This document shows positions 34,449 through 43,824 of a stretch of DNA of 64,000 nucleotides, piece after piece. How positions within the stretch are numbered: position 1 is the stretch's first letter; each line of letters opens with the position of its first letter. A program made the position numbers and the translations under genes. Below the pieces are notes generated by a model that made no database searches, was not told the DNA's origin, and worked only from the letters and a program-made list of their open reading frames with translations. The stretch is from NCBI RefSeq assembly GCF_907164555.1, contig NZ_CAJQZC010000007.1, positions 186,001 through 250,000 on the forward strand, in the 5' to 3' direction. Source of the stretch: Paraburkholderia saeva. GTDB lineage: Bacteria > Pseudomonadota > Gammaproteobacteria > Burkholderiales > Burkholderiaceae.

Positions 34449-35863
34449 AAGCGCATCATCAGTTTGATCAGCGCGTTGAAGCGTCGTCCGTAGGGCGGTG
34501 CGACCAGTGCGCGCGCGTTCAGCCGGCCCTGCTGTAACACCGGCTTCATCTTCGAGAAGGTCACGAAGCCTTCGTAACCGTGATACGCGCCCATGCCGCT
34601 CGCGCCGACGCCGCCGAACGGCAGGCTCTCGCACGCCAGATGCATCAGCGTTTCGTTCACCGCCATCCCGCCCGCGATCGTTTCGTGCGTGACGCGTTCG
34701 ATCGTCGCGGCGTCGTCGTCGTAGAGATAGAGCGACAACGGCCGCGGACGCGCGTTGATGTACGCGATGGCATCATCGAGCGTGTCGTACGGGACGATGG
34801 GCAGCAGCGGCCCGAAAATCTCTTCCTGCATCAGCGCGGACTGATCCGGCGCATTCGTGACCGCTATGAGTGGAAAACGCCGTGACGCAACATCGCCGGG
34901 CGTGTCGGTCAGCTCATGCAGTTGTGCGCCGCCGGCCGATGCTTCGTCGGCGAGACGTTGCAGGCGTTCGAAGTGACGCGCCGAGATGATCGACGTGTAG
35001 TCGCGGTTACGCGCGAAATCGGGGTAGAGCTTCGCCATCTGCACGCGGGCGCGGGCCACGAACGCCGCTTCGCTGCCACGCGGCACCAGCACGTAGTCAG
35101 GCGCGACGCAGGTTTGCCCCGCATTGAGCGTCTTGCCGGTGACAAGGCTGTCGACCGCATAGTCGAAACGCGCGTGCGGGCCGACGATCACGGGCGACTT
35201 GCCACCGAGTTCGAGCGTGACGGGCGTGAGGTTATCGGCGGCGGCGCGCATCACGTGACGGCCGACCTGCGTCGACCCGGTGAAGAGCAGATGATCGAAG
35301 GGCTGCGCGCTGAACGCGGCGGCGAACGCGGCGTCGCCGTTCACGACGGCGACATGATCGCGCTGGAACGTCTGTGCGACCAGCTGCTCGAAGAGCGCCG
35401 AAGTCCGCGGCGTCAGCTCCGACATCTTGATGATCGCGCGGTTGCCGGCGGCGAGCGCGCTGATGAGCGGCCCGGCCGCGAGCAGCACCGGATAGTTCCA
35501 CGGCGCGATGATGCCGACGACGCCGAGCGGCTGCGGCACGACCTTCACGCGCGCGGGCAGCAGCCACCTGTTCGTGCTGCGTCGTTGCGCTTTCATCCAG
35601 CGCTTGCCGTGACGCAGCGCGCCGTCGATCTCACCCTTGACGAGCAGGAATTCCGCAAGCAGCACTTCCTGCTTCGCGCGATTGCCGAAGTCGGCGTTCA
35701 TCGCTTCGGCGAGCGCGTCGCTGTTGTCGAGTAGCATCGCGCGTAGCGTTTTCAGATGCGTCGCGCGCGTTTCCCACGACGGGTACGGCGCGCGCAGATA
35801 CGCCTGACGCTGTTCGCGCAGCAGCGCTTCGAGCGCCGCCACGTCGGGCAGGTCGTTTTTCAT
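34445..35863 (-). CDS. Coniferyl-aldehyde-type aldehyde dehydrogenase
   Basis: NAD(P)-dependent aldehyde dehydrogenase of 472 residues. The catalytic Cys252 is in NAGQTCVAP, the general base Glu218 in LELGGKSP, and the cofactor loop in FTGSTQVGR. The absence of the long N-terminus of most ALDHs and the segment IIAPWNYPVLLAAGPL fit the coniferyl aldehyde / fatty aldehyde (class 3-like) group; the true substrate is not known. It lies 86 bases downstream of the AidB-like gene on the same strand and may be co-transcribed. Confidence 0.9.
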   Translation of the reverse strand: MKNDLPDVAALEALLREQRQAYLRAPYPSWETRATHLKTLRAMLLDNSDALAEAMNADFGNRAKQEVLLAEFLLVKGEIDGALRHGKRWMKAQRRSTNRWLLPARVKVVPQPLGVVGIIAPWNYPVLLAAGPLISALAAGNRAIIKMSELTPRTSALFEQLVAQTFQRDHVAVVNGDAAFAAAFSAQPFDHLLFTGSTQVGRHVMRAAADNLTPVTLELGGKSPVIVGPHARFDYAVDSLVTGKTLNAGQTCVAPDYVLVPRGSEAAFVARARVQMAKLYPDFARNRDYTSIISARHFERLQRLADEASAGGAQLHELTDTPGDVASRRFPLIAVTNAPDQSALMQEEIFGPLLPIVPYDTLDDAIAYINARPRPLSLYLYDDDAATIERVTHETIAGGMAVNETLMHLACESLPFGGVGASGMGAYHGYEGFVTFSKMKPVLQQGRLNARALVAPPYGRRFNALIKLMMRF

Positions 35864-35949
35864 GGTGTTTCTCCCTCGATTCCTGTGAGGCGGTCCACGT
35901 GTGGCCGGCCTTTTTATGTGCGCTCAAACGGGGCGAAGCAGGCCGCCCG

Positions 35950-37632
35950 TTAAACGGGAAACGCGCGTTCGATGATCGCCGCGTGGTCGACCTGCGCGGG
36001 CAACGTGCCGTAGACGCGCCCGCTGTCGCCGCAGCCGTCGGCGAGACGCGTGGCGATGAATGCGTCGGCGATCGCGGCGGGCGCGTGTTGCACGAGCAGC
36101 GTTGCCTGCGCGACGAGCACGATCTGCTGCACGATCCGGCGGGCGCTGGCTTCGCGCAGTTCAGGCGCTGCACCCAGCGTCGCAACGAGCCGTTCCAGCG
36201 CCGTCCCGAGCGCGGAGTGGCCGTGCTGCTGCGCCGTCGCGCGCCAGGCGGCCAGCAGCGCCTGCGCGGCGTCCGGTTCGCGTTCCATCGCGCGCAGCAC
36301 GTCGAGGCACATCACGTTGCCCGAACCTTCCCAGATCGAATTGACCGGCGCCTCGCGATAAAAGCGCGCCATCGGGCCTTCTTCGACGTAACCGTTGCCG
36401 CCCCAGACTTCCATCGCCTCGCCGGTGAATTCGAGCGCGCGCTTGCAAACCCAGAACTTCGCCGCTGGCGTGACGATGCGTCGCCAGGCGCGTTCTTCCG
36501 GCGTGTTGCCGGTGTCCTCGAACGCGCGGGCGAGCCGCATGAACAGCACCGTCGCTGCTTCGGATTCGAGCGCGAGATCGGCGAGCACGTTGCGCATCAG
36601 CGGCTGGTCGACGAGATGTTTGCCGAACGCGCTGCGATGCCGTGCATGGTGAACCGCCTGCACGAGCGCCGCGCGCATCAACGCGGCGCTGCCGATCACG
36701 CAGTCGAGCCGCGTGTAGTTCGCCATTTCGATGATGGTCGGCACGCCGCGTCCTTCGTCGCCGATCATGACGCCGTACGCGTCGACGAATTCGACCTCGC
36801 TGCTCGCGTTCGAGCGGTTGCCGAGCTTGTCTTTCAGACGCTGGACCTGCACGCCGTTTTTGCTGCCGTCCGGCACGAAGCGCGGCACGTAGAAGCACGA
36901 GAGGCCCGCGTGGTCGCCGGTGCGCGCGAGCACCAGATGCGCGTCGCACTGGGGCGCGGAAAAAAACCACTTGTGTCCGACGAGCCGGTAAGCGGCGCCG
37001 CGGCCTGCGCCGCCCGGTTGCGCGAATGCGCGCGTCTGGTTGCTGCGCACGTCCGAGCCACCCTGTTTCTCGGTCATGCCCATGCCGGTCATCATCGACT
37101 TCTTCTGCGCGAGCGGCATGTCGCGCGGATCGTGTTCGCGCGTGTACAGCTTGTCGCGCAACGTTTCGAAGAGCGCCGGTTCGCGCTGCAGCACGGGAAT
37201 GCTGGCGAACGTCATGGTCAGCGGGCACAGCGAGCCGGATTCGAGCTGCGCGTGCAGGAAGTAGCCGGCGCAGCGCGCGACCATCGCGCCTTTTTGCGGA
37301 TCGGAGAACGGCAACGCGTGCAGACCTTCGCGACGCAGCAGCGCGAGCAGGCTGTGCCACGACGGATGGAATTCCAGCGCGTCGATGCGTTCGCCGCGCG
37401 GCGAAAACGTGAAGAGTTCGGGCGTGTGACGGTTCGCGACTTCAGCGAGCGCGAGCACCTCGGGCGCGGAGAGCGCCGCGCCGTGACGCCGCAGCGCGTC
37501 GCGATGCCATGCCGCGCCTTCGCGTTCGACGGCGGCGGTGAGCGCCGCGTCGCTTTCGAAGAAGTTGTAGTCTGCGAGCGGCGGGACCTGATTGGTCACG
37601 TCGTGAGTCTTGCCGAAGCCTGGGAGTTCCAT
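35950..37632 (-). CDS. AidB-like acyl-CoA dehydrogenase
   Basis: FAD-dependent protein of 560 residues in the acyl-CoA dehydrogenase superfamily. The N-terminus (THDVTNQVPPLADYNFFESDAALTAAV) and the segment MGMTEKQGGSDVRSN resemble E. coli AidB, an alkylation-response protein with isovaleryl-CoA dehydrogenase activity. Other marks are LVGHKWFFSAPQCDAHLV and EVWGGNGYVEEGPMARFYREAPVNSIWEGSGNV. It is divergent from the GMC oxidoreductase. Whether it acts in acyl-CoA oxidation or in DNA protection cannot be told from sequence. Confidence 0.88.
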   Translation of the reverse strand: MELPGFGKTHDVTNQVPPLADYNFFESDAALTAAVEREGAAWHRDALRRHGAALSAPEVLALAEVANRHTPELFTFSPRGERIDALEFHPSWHSLLALLRREGLHALPFSDPQKGAMVARCAGYFLHAQLESGSLCPLTMTFASIPVLQREPALFETLRDKLYTREHDPRDMPLAQKKSMMTGMGMTEKQGGSDVRSNQTRAFAQPGGAGRGAAYRLVGHKWFFSAPQCDAHLVLARTGDHAGLSCFYVPRFVPDGSKNGVQVQRLKDKLGNRSNASSEVEFVDAYGVMIGDEGRGVPTIIEMANYTRLDCVIGSAALMRAALVQAVHHARHRSAFGKHLVDQPLMRNVLADLALESEAATVLFMRLARAFEDTGNTPEERAWRRIVTPAAKFWVCKRALEFTGEAMEVWGGNGYVEEGPMARFYREAPVNSIWEGSGNVMCLDVLRAMEREPDAAQALLAAWRATAQQHGHSALGTALERLVATLGAAPELREASARRIVQQIVLVAQATLLVQHAPAAIADAFIATRLADGCGDSGRVYGTLPAQVDHAAIIERAFPV

Positions 37633-37938
37633 CTGTTGTCTCCGATCACCGGATGCATGCCCGGGTCTGTTTCTGGATCTGTGTTCGATCGATGCGCACC
37701 GTGGTGCGTTGCGAGAGGCGACGCCTGGTTTGACGCCTTTGAATGCCGCGCGGCGATGTCGTCCGAAGCCGGCGGCAGCTTTTCATCATAGGGGCGCAGG
37801 CGGCGTTTCGTTTAGAGGGATCGCTCTGACAGGATCGTGCCGCCCGTCCGGCAGGCTCCCTACAATGCGCGGAAACACACGCAGACAAGTGTGCACGAGA
37901 CAGGCGCCGCGGGCAACGCGGCCCATCAGGAGGAGCGG
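37633..37938. other. Divergent promoter region, AidB-like / GMC oxidoreductase
   Basis: 306 bases that must hold both promoters. I see no strong -35/-10 pair, hairpin or repeat in it beyond the AGGAGGAG ribosome site at 37928-37935 for the GMC gene. Confidence 0.5.
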
Positions 37939-39567
37939 ATGCAATACGACTACATCATCGTCGGGGCGGGCTCTGGCGGCTGCGCGCTGGCGAGCCGGCT
38001 TGCGGACAGTTACCCGGACGCGTCGATCGCACTGATCGAGGCCGGCCCGCATACGGCGCGTAACCTGTTCGTCAACATGCCAGTCGGCGTCGCGGTCCTC
38101 GTGCCGCACAGGCTGAAAACCAACTACGGCTACGAAACCACGCCGCAACCAGGCCTCGGCGGACGGCGTGGCTATCAGCCACGCGGGCGCGGCTTCGGCG
38201 GATCGAGCGCGATCAACGCGATGGTCTATACGCGCGGCCATCCGCTCGATTACGACGACTGGGCGCGCATGGGTTGCGACGGCTGGTCGTGGCAGGACGT
38301 GCTGCCGTATTTCCGGCGCGCCGAAGGCAACGAACGCGGCGCCGACGCGCTGCACGGTGCCGATGGTCCGCTCACCGTTTCCGATCTGCGCTTTCGCAAT
38401 CCGTTTTCGGAGCGCTTCGTGCGCGCGGCAGTCGAAGCCGGCTTCCGGCCTAACGACGACTTCAACGGTCCCGAACAGGAAGGCGTCGGCTTTTACCAGG
38501 TGACGCAGCGCGACGGCCGCCGCTGCAGCGTCGCGCGCGCCTACGTGTACGACCGGCCGCGCGCCAACCTCCATACGATCGCCGATGCCACGGTGTTGCG
38601 CGTGACGTTCGACGGCAAGCGGGCGAGCGGCGTTGAAGTAGCGCGCGGCGGTCGGATCGAAGTGCTCGAAGCACGCGCGGAAGTCGTGCTCGCAGCCGGC
38701 GCATTCAATTCGCCGCAGCTCCTGATGTGCTCCGGCGTCGGGCCGGCGGCGCATCTTCAGTCAGTCGGCGTGCCGGTCGTGCACGATGCGCCTGACGTCG
38801 GTCAGAACCTGATCGATCACGTCGACTTCACAATCAACAAGCGCACGCGTTCGATCGAGCCGACCGGCTTTTCGCTGCGCGGCATCGCGCGGATGGCGCC
38901 GCAGTTCGTCGACTTCATGCGGCACGGCCGCGGCATGCTGTCGAGCAACGTCGCCGAGGCGGGCGGCTTTATCAGAAGCCGGCCGACGCTCGACCGTCCG
39001 GATCTGCAACTGCACTTCTGCGCGGCGCTCGTCGACGATCACAACCGCCATATGCATTGGGGGCACGGCTATTCGCTGCATGCGTGCGTGCTGCGTCCGC
39101 ATAGCCGTGGCAGCGTCACGCTGGCGGACAGGGACGCGCGCGTCGCTCCGGTGATCGATCCGCGTTTTCTGAGCGATTCACGCGACCTCGACCTGCTCGT
39201 CGAAGGCGCACGCATTTCGCGACGCATTCTCGATGCCCCGTCGCTCGCGATCTTCGGCGGCACGGAGTTGTATACGCATCCTGGCCACGGCGAAGCGGAA
39301 CTGCGCGCGACCATCATCGAGCACGCCGACACGATCTATCACCCGGTGGGAACCTGCCGGATGGGCGGCGACGCGCGCTCGGTCGTCGATACGCAGTTGC
39401 GTGTGCGCGGCGTGACGGGTTTGCGCGTGGTGGATGCCTCGGTGATGCCGGCGCTGATCGGCGGTAACACGAACGCGCCGACGGTGATGATCGGCGAGCG
39501 CGCAGCCGGTTTCATCGCGGCGGCGCGCCGTGGCTCGCACATGGCTGCTGCGGCGACCGTCGCGTGA
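37939..39567 (+). CDS. GMC-family FAD oxidoreductase (choline dehydrogenase-like)
   Basis: Flavoprotein alcohol dehydrogenase of 542 residues. The ADP-binding motif is YDYIIVGAGSGGCALASRL at the N-terminus. GMC signatures include GRGFGGSSAINAMVYTRGH and LAAGAFNSPQLLMCSGVGPA. The C-terminal active-site His is in IYHPVGTCRMG, with the Asn region in GGNTNAPTVMIGERAA. The start at 37939 has a strong AGGAGGAG site. The substrate is probably a primary alcohol, and coupling to the adjacent aldehyde dehydrogenase is plausible. Confidence 0.9.
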   Translation: MQYDYIIVGAGSGGCALASRLADSYPDASIALIEAGPHTARNLFVNMPVGVAVLVPHRLKTNYGYETTPQPGLGGRRGYQPRGRGFGGSSAINAMVYTRGHPLDYDDWARMGCDGWSWQDVLPYFRRAEGNERGADALHGADGPLTVSDLRFRNPFSERFVRAAVEAGFRPNDDFNGPEQEGVGFYQVTQRDGRRCSVARAYVYDRPRANLHTIADATVLRVTFDGKRASGVEVARGGRIEVLEARAEVVLAAGAFNSPQLLMCSGVGPAAHLQSVGVPVVHDAPDVGQNLIDHVDFTINKRTRSIEPTGFSLRGIARMAPQFVDFMRHGRGMLSSNVAEAGGFIRSRPTLDRPDLQLHFCAALVDDHNRHMHWGHGYSLHACVLRPHSRGSVTLADRDARVAPVIDPRFLSDSRDLDLLVEGARISRRILDAPSLAIFGGTELYTHPGHGEAELRATIIEHADTIYHPVGTCRMGGDARSVVDTQLRVRGVTGLRVVDASVMPALIGGNTNAPTVMIGERAAGFIAAARRGSHMAAAATVA

Positions 39568-39571
39568 CGTC

Positions 39572-40516
39572 CTATTTCGAAGCTGGCGTGCCGGCGATGC
39601 CGGGCGAGGGCGCGTGCATGAAATCGTCGCCGTCCTGGCCGGGCAGATTTTCGCGCGCCACTTCGAGCCAGGCGCGCGCCGCGTGTGACAGATAACCGTT
39701 GCGCCGCCAGCCGATCGCCACTTCCCACGGAATCTCCGGCGCCACGACGGGCCGACAGCTGAACTGCGTCGAATCGAGCCGCCGGCAATACGGTTCGGGC
39801 AACAGCGCAATGCCGACGCCCGCCAGCACCAGTGCCGCCATGAAATCCCAGTGGCCGCTGCGTCCGACGATCGTCGGCGAGAAACCCGCTTCGCGGCACG
39901 CGTTCTGCACGACGTCGTTCAGGGCGAGGCTTTCGCCGTAGAACACGAACGGCTCCGCGGCGAGATCGGCGAGCGCCACCTGCTGGACGTCGTCCCAGCG
40001 TGAGCCGCGACGCGTGACGAGCCACAGCAGCTGGCGCGTCATCGGCAGCACGTCGATCATTTCGGGATCGACCGGCAGCAGCACGCCGCCCAGTTCGAGT
40101 TCGCCTGAGATCAGCGCCGATTCGATCCCGCGCGAACCCTGTTCGAACAGCTTCAGGTCGATTTTCGGATAGCGTTGCCGGAACGCGGCGATGGCCGCGG
40201 TAAAGAGCGAACCGCCCATCGGCGGAATGCCGATGGTCAGCTCGCCGCTGCCGAGCGTGTCGAGATCGTTCAGCTCCGCCTGCAGTTGCGCATGCGCGGC
40301 AAGCACATCCTGACCGCGTTGATAGACGATGCGACCGGCGTCCGTCAGCACCATCTGGCGGCCGTCGCGCAACAGAAGCGGCGAGCCGATTTCGTCTTCC
40401 AGCGCCTTCACCATCTTGCTGATCGTCGGCTGCGTGACGAACATCTGCTCGGCTGCGACGGTGAAGCTCTGCTGGCGGACGACTTCCACGAAGTAGCGAA
40501 GCGCGCGCAATTCCAC
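39572..40516 (-). CDS. LysR-family regulator next to cidA/lrgB (CidR-like)
   Basis: 314-residue LysR-type transcription factor. The winged helix-turn-helix is at about residues 1-62 (LRALRYFVEVVRQQSFTVAAEQMFVTQPTISKMVKALEDEIG); the periplasmic-binding-protein-like effector domain follows. It is divergent from the CidA/LrgA-LrgB pair, 112 bases away. A LysR regulator called CidR controls cid genes in staphylococci by this arrangement, so regulation of the neighbours is likely. It converges with the GMC gene, 4 bases apart. Confidence 0.88.
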   Translation of the reverse strand: MELRALRYFVEVVRQQSFTVAAEQMFVTQPTISKMVKALEDEIGSPLLLRDGRQMVLTDAGRIVYQRGQDVLAAHAQLQAELNDLDTLGSGELTIGIPPMGGSLFTAAIAAFRQRYPKIDLKLFEQGSRGIESALISGELELGGVLLPVDPEMIDVLPMTRQLLWLVTRRGSRWDDVQQVALADLAAEPFVFYGESLALNDVVQNACREAGFSPTIVGRSGHWDFMAALVLAGVGIALLPEPYCRRLDSTQFSCRPVVAPEIPWEVAIGWRRNGYLSHAARAWLEVARENLPGQDGDDFMHAPSPGIAGTPASK

Positions 40517-40560
40517 GTTTGAGTCTCCGGATTCCAGATTGGAATGAAGTGGATGATGTT

Positions 40561-40616
40561 AAGTCATTATATTTATGAAGTCATGATCCCTATACTGACT
40601 TTCATCCAGAAGTCAC
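40561..40616 (+). promoter_or_regulatory. Repeats and -10 box in the lysR-cidA divergent region
   Basis: AAGTCAT occurs at 40561 and 40578 and AAGTCAC at 40610. A -10-like TATACT is at 40591-40596. Possible LysR operator and cidA promoter; no convincing -35 was found. Confidence 0.35.
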
Positions 40617-40628
40617 TCAGGGATTGCC

Positions 40629-41087
40629 ATGACGACGACCACTTTTTCCATGCAAACGCTGCCGGCCGGCGTCCGCCCTGTCGCGCGGTTCGCCCGGATT
40701 GCCGTGCAAAGCGCCGCACTGGCCGTCGTATGGTATGTCGCCGATTTCATCGTGCGTCGCCTCGGATTGCCGGTGCCGGGCGGCGTGGTTGGCCTCGTCG
40801 CGATGCTGGCGCTGCTGTTCAGCGGCGGCCTGCCGGCGCGCTGGATCAAGTCCGGCGCCGACTGGCTTCTGTCCGACATGCTGCTGTTTTTCATCCCGGC
40901 GGCCGTCGCGGCCGTCCAGTATGGCGGCCTCTTCAGGGAAGACGGCTGGCGCCTCGCGCTCGTCGTTGTCGCGGGCACGTTGATGGTGATGGTGGCGGTC
41001 GCCTTCGCAGTGGAACAGGCCGCGCGCCTCGAACGGCGTCTCGCGCTGCGCCGCGTGCGGGTGACGCGTCACGCCGCGCGTGCGTGA
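40629..41087 (+). CDS. CidA/LrgA family holin-like protein
   Basis: 152-residue membrane protein with four hydrophobic segments (about 25-45, 48-68, 80-98, 105-128). The motif LGLPVPGGVVGLVAMLALLFSGGLP is diagnostic of CidA/LrgA. These proteins influence murein hydrolase activity and, with LrgB partners, pyruvate or glycolate transport. The C-terminus is Arg-rich and cytoplasmic. It pairs with the lrgB-type gene at 41164. Confidence 0.9.
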   Translation: MTTTTFSMQTLPAGVRPVARFARIAVQSAALAVVWYVADFIVRRLGLPVPGGVVGLVAMLALLFSGGLPARWIKSGADWLLSDMLLFFIPAAVAAVQYGGLFREDGWRLALVVVAGTLMVMVAVAFAVEQAARLERRLALRRVRVTRHAARA

Positions 41088-41163
41088 ACCCAGCGTCGCG
41101 CGCTCACATCGCTGAAGCCGCGCGGAGCGTCGCGAAAACCATGTCGAAAACGAAGCTGAAGCC

Positions 41164-41886
41164 ATGAACGCCTTCTACGCATCCCTGTTCGCCGACGACG
41201 CCGCGCGGCTCATCGCCGCCGGCTGTTTCGTGACGACCGTCGCGCTGTATTTCGCGTCGAAGTATCTGTATGCGCGCTTCAAAAGCCCGTGGCTCACGCC
41301 GCTTGTCTCGGTACCCGTCGTGCTGGGCCTGCTCGTGCTGGTCGCGCATATCCCGTATCCGGTCTACTTTCAGGACACGCGCTGGCTGATGTGGCTGCTC
41401 GGCCCGGCAACCGTCGCGTTCGCGGTGCCGATCTACGAATACCGCGATCTGTTGAAGCGTCACTGGATCTCGCTCACCGTCGGCGTGACGGTCGGGATCA
41501 TCGTCGCGGTGGGCGGCTCGCTCGTGCTCGCGAAGCTGCTGCATCTGTCCCCGGAACTGCAGCGCAGCCTGATGACACGCTCGGTGTCCACGCCGTTCGC
41601 GCTCGCCGTTTCCGACAGGATCGGCGCGCCGAAAGACCTGACGGCGCTCTTCGTGATCGCGACGGGCGTGTGCGGCATGCTGTTCGGTGAAATCGTGCTG
41701 GCGCTCGTGCCGCTGCGCACGCGTCTCGCGCGCGGCGCGCTGTTCGGCGCTGCCGCGCACGGCGTCGGCACCGCAAAGGCGCGCGAACTCGGCAGCGAAG
41801 AGGGCGTCGTCGCCAGCCTGACGATGATGATCGCGGGCGTCGTCATGGTGCTGCTCGCGCCGGCGCTCGGGGTTCTGCCTTTCTGA
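41164..41886 (+). CDS. LrgB/CidB family membrane protein
   Basis: 240 residues with six or more transmembrane helices. The family motif spans RSLMTRSVSTPFALAVSDRIGA and GALFGAAAHGVGTAKARELG, with Ser-Thr-Pro and His in the expected places. It forms the partner of the upstream CidA/LrgA protein; such pairs act as anti-holin/holin or as carboxylate (glycolate, pyruvate) transporters. It lies 76 bases after the cidA-type stop. Confidence 0.92.
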   Translation: MNAFYASLFADDAARLIAAGCFVTTVALYFASKYLYARFKSPWLTPLVSVPVVLGLLVLVAHIPYPVYFQDTRWLMWLLGPATVAFAVPIYEYRDLLKRHWISLTVGVTVGIIVAVGGSLVLAKLLHLSPELQRSLMTRSVSTPFALAVSDRIGAPKDLTALFVIATGVCGMLFGEIVLALVPLRTRLARGALFGAAAHGVGTAKARELGSEEGVVASLTMMIAGVVMVLLAPALGVLPF

Positions 41887-42034
41887 AGGCGTCGCCGTTT
41901 CAGCGGCGTATCCGCGTACTTTCACCGCGCACCGCGTTGCCCGTTCAGGGCGCGAGCACGTCGCCCGACTGCGCAAACCGGCAAGAAACGCCCGGAATCA
42001 GGCACATTTCGTTGATCCCTAACCCATCCTGATT

Positions 42035-42043
42035 TGCTACAAT
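42035..42043 (+). promoter_or_regulatory. Extended -10 promoter of ahcY
   Basis: TGCTACAAT is an extended -10 (TGnTAnAAT). TTGATC at 42012-42017 is the nearest -35-like hexamer but is 20 bases away. Transcription near 42050 would begin just before the riboswitch aptamer. Confidence 0.5.
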
Positions 42044-42053
42044 CGCCGTTCGT

Positions 42054-42117
42054 CTCCGAGGAGCGTTGCGACGGGTACCGCGAATCTGCATTCGCGAGCG
42101 GCCCGCCAGGCTCGGAG
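42054..42117 (+). ncRNA. S-adenosylhomocysteine riboswitch
   Basis: The P1 stem is CTCCGAG (42054-42060) with CTCGGAG (42111-42117). The conserved GAGCGTTGCGACGGG follows P1, and CCGCCAGGCTCGG precedes its closing strand. An internal hairpin CGCGAAT/ATTCGCG lies at 42079-42096. This is the known SAH aptamer layout, a leader that raises ahcY expression when SAH accumulates. A TTTCTA/TAGAAA hairpin just before the ahcY ribosome site (42187-42207) may belong to the expression platform. Confidence 0.88.
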
Positions 42118-42217
42118 GCTTCAATCGGACGGCTAGAATGCGCCACGCGCTTTTTACCCACCGCATCGAACCGCGCTCACGTCAAATTTCTAGTCAATTT
42201 TTAGAAAGGAGGGCGTG

Positions 42218-43639
42218 ATGAACGCCGCAGTTTACGATTCCAAAGACTCAAAAGATTACTTCGTTGCCGACATGTCGCTGGCCGACTGGGGTCGCAAGGA
42301 ACTCAACATCGCCGAAACGGAAATGCCGGGCCTCGTGCAGACGCGCGAAGAATACAAGGCCACGCAACCGCTGAAGGGCGCGCGCATTGCAGGCTCGCTG
42401 CACATGACGATCCAGACCGGCGTGCTGATCGAAACGCTGACGGCGCTGGGCGCCGACGTGCGCTGGGCATCGTGCAACATCTTCTCGACGCAGGATCACG
42501 CAGCCGCTGCCATCGCGAAGGCCGGCACGCCGGTGTTCGCGTACAAGGGCGAATCGCTCGACGAATACTGGGAATTCTCGCACCGCATCTTCGAATGGCC
42601 GAACGGCGAATTCGCGAACATGATTCTCGACGACGGCGGCGACGCAACGCTGCTGCTGATCCTTGGTTCGAAGGCTGAGAAGGACCGCTCGGTCATCTCG
42701 AAGCCGACCAACGAAGAAGAAACCGCGCTGTACAAGTCGATCGCCGCGCATCTGGACGTGGACCCGACGTGGTACTCGAAGCGCCTCGTGCACATCAAGG
42801 GCGTCACGGAAGAAACCACGACCGGCGTGCACCGCCTGTACCAGATGGAAAAGGAAGGGCGTCTGCCGTTCCCGGCCATCAACGTGAACGATTCGGTCAC
42901 GAAGTCAAAGTTCGACAACCTGTATGGCTGCCGCGAGTCGCTCGTCGACGGCATCAAGCGCGCCACCGACGTGATGATTGCGGGCAAGATCGCGGTCGTC
43001 GCCGGTTACGGCGATGTGGGCAAGGGCTGCGCGCAATCGCTGCGCGGTCTGGGCGCCACCGTGTGGGTCACGGAAATCGATCCGATCTGCGCACTGCAGG
43101 CGGCGATGGAAGGCTACCGCGTCGTGACGATGGAATACGCTGCCGACAAGGCCGACATCTTCGTGACGGCCACCGGCAACTACCACGTGATCGGCCACGA
43201 CCATATGAAGGCGATGCGCCACAACGCGATCGTCTGCAACATCGGTCACTTCGATTCGGAAATCGACGTTGCGTCGACGCGCCAGTACCAGTGGGACAAC
43301 ATCAAGCCGCAGGTCGACCACATCATTTTCCCGGACGGCAAGCGCGTGATCCTGCTGGCTGAAGGCCGCCTCGTGAATCTGGGATGCGCAACGGGCCACC
43401 CGTCGTTCGTGATGTCGAACTCGTTCACGAACCAGACGCTCGCGCAGATCGAACTGTTCGTCGACGGCGCGAAGTACGAAAACAAGGTTTACGTGCTGCC
43501 GAAGCATCTCGACGAAAAGGTCGCGCGTCTGCATCTGGCGCGCATCGGCGCGAACCTGACCGTGCTGTCGGACGACCAGGCCGGCTACATCGGTGTCGAC
43601 AAGAACGGTCCGTTCAAGCCGAACCACTACCGCTATTAA
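42218..43639 (+). CDS. ahcY: Adenosylhomocysteinase (SAH hydrolase)
   Basis: Cytoplasmic NAD-dependent enzyme that splits S-adenosylhomocysteine into adenosine and homocysteine. 473 residues from ATG 42218, with AAAGGAGGG in front; a GTG one codon earlier is possible. The start of the catalytic domain is LADWGRKELNIAETEMPGL; the NAD-binding loop is VVAGYGDVGKGCAQSLRG. The invariant C-terminal FKPNHYRY reaches into the neighbouring subunit. Expression is probably controlled by the SAH riboswitch. It groups with metF, completing the methyl cycle. Confidence 0.98.
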   Translation: MNAAVYDSKDSKDYFVADMSLADWGRKELNIAETEMPGLVQTREEYKATQPLKGARIAGSLHMTIQTGVLIETLTALGADVRWASCNIFSTQDHAAAAIAKAGTPVFAYKGESLDEYWEFSHRIFEWPNGEFANMILDDGGDATLLLILGSKAEKDRSVISKPTNEEETALYKSIAAHLDVDPTWYSKRLVHIKGVTEETTTGVHRLYQMEKEGRLPFPAINVNDSVTKSKFDNLYGCRESLVDGIKRATDVMIAGKIAVVAGYGDVGKGCAQSLRGLGATVWVTEIDPICALQAAMEGYRVVTMEYAADKADIFVTATGNYHVIGHDHMKAMRHNAIVCNIGHFDSEIDVASTRQYQWDNIKPQVDHIIFPDGKRVILLAEGRLVNLGCATGHPSFVMSNSFTNQTLAQIELFVDGAKYENKVYVLPKHLDEKVARLHLARIGANLTVLSDDQAGYIGVDKNGPFKPNHYRY

Positions 43640-43731
43640 GGCGGTTGCCTTTGCCCGTACGTCTGCATGATCTCCATGTAACGCGCGGGCGAAGGTGCTG
43701 ATCCTCATGCGGTGATGCAGTTGAATACGGG

Positions 43732-43760
43732 CAGCGCGGTGCAGTTTCTGCACCGCGCTG
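43732..43760 (+). terminator. Terminator-like hairpin after ahcY
   Basis: CAGCGCGGTGCAG pairs over all 13 bases with CTGCACCGCGCTG around a TTT loop. Only TT follows, so termination may be partial and allow some read-through to metF. Confidence 0.6.
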
Positions 43761-43824
43761 TTCCCATGCGCTGCGCTACCCGCGTGATCTCACTCCCGGA
43801 CTTCACGCCCACAAGGAGCTTTAC

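Noticed and set aside
35899..37791. 630-codon frame antisense to the AidB-like gene
   Set aside because: Arg/Ala/His-rich shadow with no domain; the minus-strand gene is well supported.
40629..41886. Phage lysis cassette
   Set aside because: The pair is the chromosomal CidA/LrgA-LrgB type with a LysR regulator, not a phage holin-endolysin set.
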